Of a stretch of 64,000 nucleotides of DNA, positions 59,418 through 64,000 are shown piece after piece; within the stretch, counting starts at the first letter, position 1; the number at the start of each line of letters is the position of its first letter. The DNA comes from Chlamydiales bacterium (GTDB lineage: Bacteria > Chlamydiota > Chlamydiia > Chlamydiales > Rhabdochlamydiaceae). Where the stretch lies: assembly GCA_016185065.1 (NCBI GenBank), contig JACPOL010000010.1, positions 62,001 through 126,000 of the forward strand, in the 5' to 3' direction. Position numbers and translations under genes: made by a program. Below the pieces are notes generated by a model. It made no database searches and was not told where the DNA came from. It saw only the letters and a list, made by a program, of their open reading frames with translations.

Positions 59418-60569
59418 TTAGGAGAAGAAGCCGGTGATCTTGTCGAGGAAGCCCTGTTTTCGAGGAGAGTTGTTCTCCTTCTCGAGTTCGCCAAAAGTCT
59501 TCAGAAGGTCCTTCTGCTTTTCTGTAAGGCGGACGGGGGTTTCCACGATGATTTTGGTGAGCAGATCGCCTCTTCCCTGGCCGTGCACGTTGGGAATTCC
59601 CTCGTTTTTGACGCGGAGGACCTTCCCCGACTGAGTTCCTTCAGGAATGGTGATGCGGCAAGACTTTCCAAGAGGAGAGGGGATCTCCTTTTTGCAGCCG
59701 AGAGCTGCTTCTGTGAAGTTGATGGGCACTTCGAGGATGACATCGTCGCCCTCTCTCTCGAAGACCTCGTGCGGCTCAACAGTGATGAAAACATAGAGGT
59801 CGCCTGGAGGGCCGCCGCCTTCGCCTGCGTCTCCATATCCCGACATCCTGAGGCGCATCCCATTGTCGATGCCGGCAGGCACCTTAATTTTTACGCGCTG
59901 CTTCTCTTTTACCCTGCCTTCGCCCTGGCATGTTGAGCACGCTTCAGTGATCACTTTGCCGCGTCCGTAGCACTGAGAGCAGGTCGCTGCCATGCTGAAG
60001 AAGCCGCGAGACTGGTGGACTTGGCCCGACCCTTGGCAGCGAGGACATCTTTTGATCTTATCTGGGGAAGAAGCTCCATTACCATCGCAAGTCGTGCAGC
60101 TCTGGTAGGTAGTAAGTGAGACCTCTTTTTCGACGCCGCGAACGGCCTCTTCAAAAGAGATTGTTAAATTCATCTTCTTGCTAGCTCCTGCACGGCTTCC
60201 CGAATCGGGACTATCAGAATCGAAGCCGAACATAGAACCGAAGATATTGTCCGATCCGGCAGAGCCTCCAAAAGCTCCCATGAAAGTGCGAAGAGCCTCT
60301 TCCATAGAAGAGAAGCCGCCGTGACCTCCGCCGCCCATGCCAGCTGCACCTTTCAATGCATCTGCGCCGTACTGGTCGTAGATCTGACGCTTCTTCTCGT
60401 CGCTTAGTACTTCGTAAGCTTCCGAGATCTCTTTAAATTTGGCTTCAGCCTTGGGATCGTCAGGATTCTTGTCGGGGTGGTATTTGAGTGCGTTTTTACG
60501 GTAAGCTTTTTTGATCTCGTCTGGAGTTGCACCGCGCTGGACACCTAAAGTTTGATAGAAATCTGTCAT
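59418..60569 (-). CDS. dnaJ: Chaperone DnaJ (Hsp40)
   Basis: DnaJ delivers substrates to DnaK and stimulates its ATPase. The 383-residue product has an N-terminal J domain with the HPD motif (YHPDKNPDD), a Gly/Phe/Ser-rich linker, four CxxCxGxG zinc repeats ([32 protein letters not shown]), and the C-terminal substrate domains. It follows rpsU as in C. trachomatis. A CIRCE-like HrcA operator stands upstream. Confidence 0.96.
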   Translation of the reverse strand: MTDFYQTLGVQRGATPDEIKKAYRKNALKYHPDKNPDDPKAEAKFKEISEAYEVLSDEKKRQIYDQYGADALKGAAGMGGGGHGGFSSMEEALRTFMGAFGGSAGSDNIFGSMFGFDSDSPDSGSRAGASKKMNLTISFEEAVRGVEKEVSLTTYQSCTTCDGNGASSPDKIKRCPRCQGSGQVHQSRGFFSMAATCSQCYGRGKVITEACSTCQGEGRVKEKQRVKIKVPAGIDNGMRLRMSGYGDAGEGGGPPGDLYVFITVEPHEVFEREGDDVILEVPINFTEAALGCKKEIPSPLGKSCRITIPEGTQSGKVLRVKNEGIPNVHGQGRGDLLTKIIVETPVRLTEKQKDLLKTFGELEKENNSPRKQGFLDKITGFFS

Positions 60570-60592
60570 AAAATCTCTCTATAAGTGTACCG

Positions 60593-60622
60593 AATTTAGC
60601 ATGCCCAGCGAGTTTTTTTCAA
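60593..60622 (-). promoter_or_regulatory. Candidate dnaJ promoter
   Basis: On the minus strand TTGAAA (60622-60617) and TAAATT (60598-60593) are 18 bases apart, 23 bases before the dnaJ ATG. The CIRCE-like site ends eight bases upstream of the -35 hexamer. Confidence 0.45.
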
Positions 60623-60630
60623 TAGAACAT

Positions 60631-60657
60631 TTAGCACAAGAAAAAGGTGAGTGCTAA
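60631..60657. promoter_or_regulatory. CIRCE-like HrcA operator
   Basis: TTAGCACAA, nine bases, then GAGTGCTAA. The CIRCE consensus is TTAGCACTC-N9-GAGTGCTAA, so 16 of 18 arm positions match, and the right half is exact. It lies between rpsU and dnaJ, 61 bases before the dnaJ start. HrcA binds this site and represses heat-shock genes. Confidence 0.8.
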
Positions 60658-60667
60658 CGCCGAAAGA

Positions 60668-60687
60668 GTAGCCCGAATTAGGGCTAC
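60668..60687 (-). terminator. Hairpin at the rpsU stop
   Basis: GTAGCCC and GGGCTAC (7 bp, six-base loop) overlap the rpsU stop codon. A weak T stretch follows on the minus strand. It may reduce read-through from rpsU into dnaJ. Confidence 0.45.
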
Positions 60688-60884
60688 ATCATGCGAGGAG
60701 GACCGGACTTGATCTTCTTATACTTAAGAGCAGCTTTTGACTTAGCACGGCTTTTTACCGAAGGCTTGTCGTAGAAGCGATGAGCTTTAGCAGCTTTCAT
60801 CACGCCTTCTTTATCAAGTTTTTTCTTGAGAACGCGAAGGGCTTTGTCGAGTGGTTCGCCTGGACGTAGTTTGACACTTGTCAT
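60684..60884 (-). CDS. rpsU: Small-subunit ribosomal protein bS21
   Basis: S21 helps the 30S subunit engage mRNA. The 66-residue product has [24 protein letters not shown] and the basic [20 protein letters not shown] segment in outline. The gene order tsaB-rpsU-dnaJ is the chlamydial one. Confidence 0.92.
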   Translation of the reverse strand: MTSVKLRPGEPLDKALRVLKKKLDKEGVMKAAKAHRFYDKPSVKSRAKSKAALKYKKIKSGPPRMM

Positions 60885-60947
60885 GAGTCGTAAAACCTAA
60901 CTGTTATAAAATTGCTCTACCATCCTAACTCAGCCCAAGGATATCGA

Positions 60948-61568
60948 TCAATTAAAAATCAGAGGATTGAAATAGAGTAGATCGGTCCCTTCTTCGGAGT
61001 CATACTCTTTTTTTTGCCATTTTGCATGGATGTAGGGGGCAAGAGAGGCGAGGTGAAGGGTGGGTTTAATGTGTTTTGCGCACAGGTTTAAATCGCTTTC
61101 GCAGATGACAAAGGAGACCCCTTCGAGTTCGGAGGCGAGCGCAGAAGCAGGGACATACTTGTGGGGAAAGATCGAATAAAGAGAGCCGCCCCTCTTTTCT
61201 CCCAAGATGGTGAAGTAGTCTCCGCCTTTTCTTTCGAGAAGGCTGGCAAAGGTCCCCTCTTCAAAAGAGAGGAAGGCGAGAGGAGAAGAGAAGCTGATGA
61301 TTGGAATGTTAAGAGCGAAACTTAAAGTTTTTGCAATCGTTGCGCCCACGCGCGTTCCGGTGTAGGAGCCGGGTCCAATCCCCAGTCCGATATAGGTCAG
61401 CTGGCGCAGATCGAGATCGCATTCGCGAATGAGATCTTGGATGGAGAGAAAAATAATTTTTGAGAGAGTGCTATCTCCTGCAAGAGGGCGCTGAGCGATG
61501 AGCTCTCCATTTTTGCAGAGGGCAATACCTGCGGATTTTGAGCTTGTTTCAATGAGAATAGCTGTCAT
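60948..61568 (-). CDS. tsaB: tRNA threonylcarbamoyladenosine biosynthesis protein TsaB
   Basis: TsaB is the scaffold partner of TsaD in forming t6A37 on ANN-decoding tRNAs. The 206-residue ASKHA-fold protein has the N-terminal ILIETSSKSAGIAL strand and the signature GLGIGPGSYTGTRVG. It lacks the TsaD metal-binding histidines, as expected. In C. trachomatis the equivalent gene, CT343, also lies between rpsU and lon. Confidence 0.88.
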   Translation of the reverse strand: MTAILIETSSKSAGIALCKNGELIAQRPLAGDSTLSKIIFLSIQDLIRECDLDLRQLTYIGLGIGPGSYTGTRVGATIAKTLSFALNIPIISFSSPLAFLSFEEGTFASLLERKGGDYFTILGEKRGGSLYSIFPHKYVPASALASELEGVSFVICESDLNLCAKHIKPTLHLASLAPYIHAKWQKKEYDSEEGTDLLYFNPLIFN

Positions 61569-61676
61569 AAGTTTGCATAGGATAGCAGAGAGAGGGAAAA
61601 ATCGGAAGAAGCGATCCTTGCGGCTTTTTGAATAAGGTGGTAAATTTTTACGCCTATACTAGTGGGGAAAAATATT

Positions 61677-64000
61677 TTGAACTACGAAGAGAACAAAGAC
61701 TCGTTCAACGAAGAGGAGTCTATCGTCGAGACTGTCAAAGAGTCGATCAAAGAAGATCAGCAGCGAGAGAAGGCGGAATCCGACTCTCCCGAGCAGGTCT
61801 TTGTCATTCCTCTGAATAGGCGCCCTTTTTTCCCTGGCATGGCAGCGCCTCTTGTAATCGAACCCGGCGCCTACTATGAGATTCTCAAGACAGTAGCCAA
61901 ATCTAAACACAAGTGCATGGGTCTCTTTCTAACGAAGAAAGAGGATGTAAACATCTACAAGATCGGTTTCGACGATCTCTACTCGGTGGGTGTGCTTGCG
62001 CGTATCCTGCGCATTATTCCAATGGAGCAGGGCGGAGCTCAAGTCGTTCTCAACATGGAGAAGCGGATCAGCATCGCAAAGCCGCTCAAGGGAAAGAATT
62101 TAAGAGCGCAGGTCTCCTATCACGAGGAGGTCTCTGGCAAGCTCTCGAAAGAGCTCAAGGCCTACTCGATCAGCATCATCACGACAATCAAAGAGCTTCT
62201 TAAACTCAACCCTCTCTTCAAAGAGGAGCTTCAGATCTTTCTCGGACACTCCGACTTCACCGAGCCCGGTAAGCTTGCAGATTTTGCAGTTGCACTCACA
62301 ACAGCCAGCAGAGAGGAGCTGCAAGAGGTTCTTGAAACGTTCGATCTTCAAGGCAGAATTGATAAAGCGCTCGTTCTTCTGAAGAAGGAGCTCGACCTCA
62401 GCAAGCTGCAGAATAGCATCAACCAGAAGATCGAATCTTCGATTTCTAAGACGCAGCGCGAATTCTTTTTAAGAGAGCAGCTAAAGACGATTAAAAAGGA
62501 GCTGGGTCTAGAGAAGGATGATAAGACGTGCGACATCGAGAAGTTCGAAGGACGCTTGAAAAAGCGCACAGTTCCCACAGATGTCATGACGGTGATCAAG
62601 GATGAGCTTGAAAAGTTAAACGTTCTTGAAGTGCAATCGGCCGAGTATGCCGTCTGCAGAAACTATCTAGATTGGCTCACGATTATCCCTTGGGGCATCT
62701 ATAGCGAAGAGCATCACAACCTGAGGATGGCGAAGAAGGTGCTTGAAGAGGACCATTACGGCCTCAACGACATCAAAGAGCGCATCCTCGAGTTCATCAG
62801 CGTAGGGAAGCTCAGCGGTGGAGTGAAGGGGAGTATCATTGGCCTTGTCGGACCTCCAGGGGTGGGAAAGACGAGCATTGGCAAGAGCATCGCACGCGCA
62901 TTAAATCGCCAGTTCTACCGATTCTCGGTAGGAGGCATGCGCGACGAGGCGGAGATCAAAGGGCACCGACGTACCTACATCGGGGCGATGCCCGGAAAGC
63001 TCATTCAAGCGCTGAAGTTCACTCAAGCGATGAATCCGATCATCATGCTCGACGAGGTGGATAAGATGGGCTCAAGCTACCATGGAGATCCAGCCTCTGC
63101 ACTTCTCGAAGTATTGGATCCGGAACAGAACAAGGACTTTTTAGACCACTACCTCGACGTCCGATGCGATCTTTCAAACGTCCTCTTTCTTGTGACAGCG
63201 AACGTTCTGGATACGATTCCAGATCCGCTGAGAGACCGCATGGATGTGCTCAGACTGTCCGGGTACATTCTTGAAGAGAAGGTTGAGATCGCTAAAAAAT
63301 ATCTCATTCCACGCAATCGTAAAGCGATGGGCTTAAAAGTATCTGACGCTGAGTTTACGAGAGGAGTTCTGAAGCAGATCATCAATGGATACGCACGCGA
63401 AGCTGGAGTGAGAAACTTAGAGAACAATCTCAAGAAGATCTTGCGCAAGGTCGCTGTAAAAATCGTTAAAGAGCTTGAGAGAAAGAAGTCAAAAACAGCC
63501 AAGAAAGTAGGTCATAACCATCAGATCACAGAAGGCAATCTCAAAGATTACCTCGGAAAACCGATCTTTACTTCTGATCGCTTTTATGCGAAGACTCCAG
63601 TAGGGGTCTGCATGGGACTCGCATGGACCTCTCATGGAGGTGCAACGCTCTATGTCGAAACGATAAAAGTCCCTGCCGAGAAGGTGGAGATGAAGCTGAC
63701 GGGTCAAGCTGGAGATGTGATGAAAGAGTCTGCACAGATCGCCTGGTCCTATCTGAGTAGTCAGGTGAAAAAATATGCGCCTGAGGTCACCTTTTTTGAG
63801 AAGTGTCAGGTGCATGTGCACATTCCCGAAGGCGCAACACCAAAAGATGGGCCATCTGCGGGCATTACCATGGTAACGGCGCTCCTGTCGCTACTCAAAG
63901 GCGTTCCTGCAAGGCAGAACTTGGGGATGACTGGAGAGGTAACTTTGACTGGAAAGGTGCTTCCAATCGGCGGCTTGAAAGAGAAACTGATTGCAGCGCG
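61677..64000 (+). CDS. lon: ATP-dependent protease Lon, 5' part (continues past the window)
   Basis: Lon degrades misfolded and regulatory proteins in the cytosol. About 774 codons are present and the frame is open at the window end. An acidic N-terminal extension precedes the LON substrate domain (VFVIPLNRRPFFPGMAAPLV), then a coiled coil (FFLREQLKTIKKELG). The AAA+ module has GPPGVGKTS and MLDEVDK, and the protease domain includes the catalytic serine in KDGPSAGIT and LPIGGLKEK, the catalytic lysine region, at the very end. I chose TTG 61677 with GGGGA upstream; GTG 61662 is an alternative. TATACT at 61655-61660 may be its -10 box. It is divergent from tsaB. Confidence 0.93.
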   Translation, partial: MNYEENKDSFNEEESIVETVKESIKEDQQREKAESDSPEQVFVIPLNRRPFFPGMAAPLVIEPGAYYEILKTVAKSKHKCMGLFLTKKEDVNIYKIGFDDLYSVGVLARILRIIPMEQGGAQVVLNMEKRISIAKPLKGKNLRAQVSYHEEVSGKLSKELKAYSISIITTIKELLKLNPLFKEELQIFLGHSDFTEPGKLADFAVALTTASREELQEVLETFDLQGRIDKALVLLKKELDLSKLQNSINQKIESSISKTQREFFLREQLKTIKKELGLEKDDKTCDIEKFEGRLKKRTVPTDVMTVIKDELEKLNVLEVQSAEYAVCRNYLDWLTIIPWGIYSEEHHNLRMAKKVLEEDHYGLNDIKERILEFISVGKLSGGVKGSIIGLVGPPGVGKTSIGKSIARALNRQFYRFSVGGMRDEAEIKGHRRTYIGAMPGKLIQALKFTQAMNPIIMLDEVDKMGSSYHGDPASALLEVLDPEQNKDFLDHYLDVRCDLSNVLFLVTANVLDTIPDPLRDRMDVLRLSGYILEEKVEIAKKYLIPRNRKAMGLKVSDAEFTRGVLKQIINGYAREAGVRNLENNLKKILRKVAVKIVKELERKKSKTAKKVGHNHQITEGNLKDYLGKPIFTSDRFYAKTPVGVCMGLAWTSHGGATLYVETIKVPAEKVEMKLTGQAGDVMKESAQIAWSYLSSQVKKYAPEVTFFEKCQVHVHIPEGATPKDGPSAGITMVTALLSLLKGVPARQNLGMTGEVTLTGKVLPIGGLKEKLIAA

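Noticed and set aside
59125..59494. ORFs rich in Arg/His/Glu on both strands across the 36-bp repeat
   Set aside because: They are translations of the palindrome and of gene ends; the two strands give similar proteins, as expected of an inverted repeat.

Overview
The window comes from a member of the Chlamydiae, most likely an environmental lineage outside Chlamydiaceae. The evidence is gene order and signature genes. The string lnt-lpxC-fabZ-lpxA-fmt-[membrane proteins]-rplC ... secY-rpsM-rpsK-rpoA-rplQ-gapA, the block lon-tsaB-rpsU-dnaJ, the pair rsbW/dacF, and a Lys/Arg/Ala-rich Hc2-type histone all match the chlamydial arrangement as I remember it from C. trachomatis. Species cannot be fixed from the sequence alone.

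Layout. 1-9.6 kb: the tail of an RsbW-type anti-sigma factor, a His-rich lipoprotein, an exported methyltransferase-like protein facing an exported glycosyltransferase-like protein, a DEAD-box helicase, a 516-base highly structured non-coding element, DacF, and a minus-strand rsmB-surA-rsmA operon. 9.8-15.3 kb: DoxX protein, Lnt, then lipid A and formyl-Met genes lpxC-fabZ-lpxA-fmt. 15.5-20.8 kb: six tandem membrane proteins with two-helix hydrophobic hairpins, in the slot that holds the inclusion membrane protein gene CT529 in C. trachomatis. They are followed by a small SLBB-domain ORF that lacks a normal start codon. 21.4-33.8 kb: the fused S10-spc-alpha ribosomal operons (without rpsJ), secY and rpoA. 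33.9-37.4 kb: gapA, a conserved hypothetical, and tRNA-Leu(UAA). A 74-base copy of the tRNA 3' part lies 1.4 kb downstream, bracketing a small putative integrated segment.

37.5-57 kb is an accessory region. It holds a YVTN beta-propeller, DHFR, hydrolase and acetyltransferase genes, a MORN protein ending in a CaaX-like box, a SulP transporter, MsrA/MsrB, a D-amino-acid-oxidase-like protein whose motifs are in circularly permuted order, a glycan operon (GT4, DegT/DnrJ, NeuD-like), an ABC-F protein, and several low-complexity candidate effectors. One candidate effector has an N-terminal cysteine cluster and one has a bipartite nuclear-localisation-like motif. An exported thioredoxin reductase-thioredoxin fusion closes the region. 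57-64 kb: Hc2 histone, a Fic protein lacking the usual inhibitory glutamate, an EamA transporter, a 36-bp perfect inverted repeat, dnaJ with a CIRCE-like operator, rpsU, tsaB, and the start of lon, which is cut by the window end.

Three themes stand out: ordinary housekeeping operons with chlamydial synteny; clusters of candidate host-interaction proteins (Inc-like array, CaaX/NLS/Cys-rich proteins, Fic); and many long intergenic palindromes, several of them not simple terminators. No CRISPR array, rRNA gene or intact transposase gene was seen.
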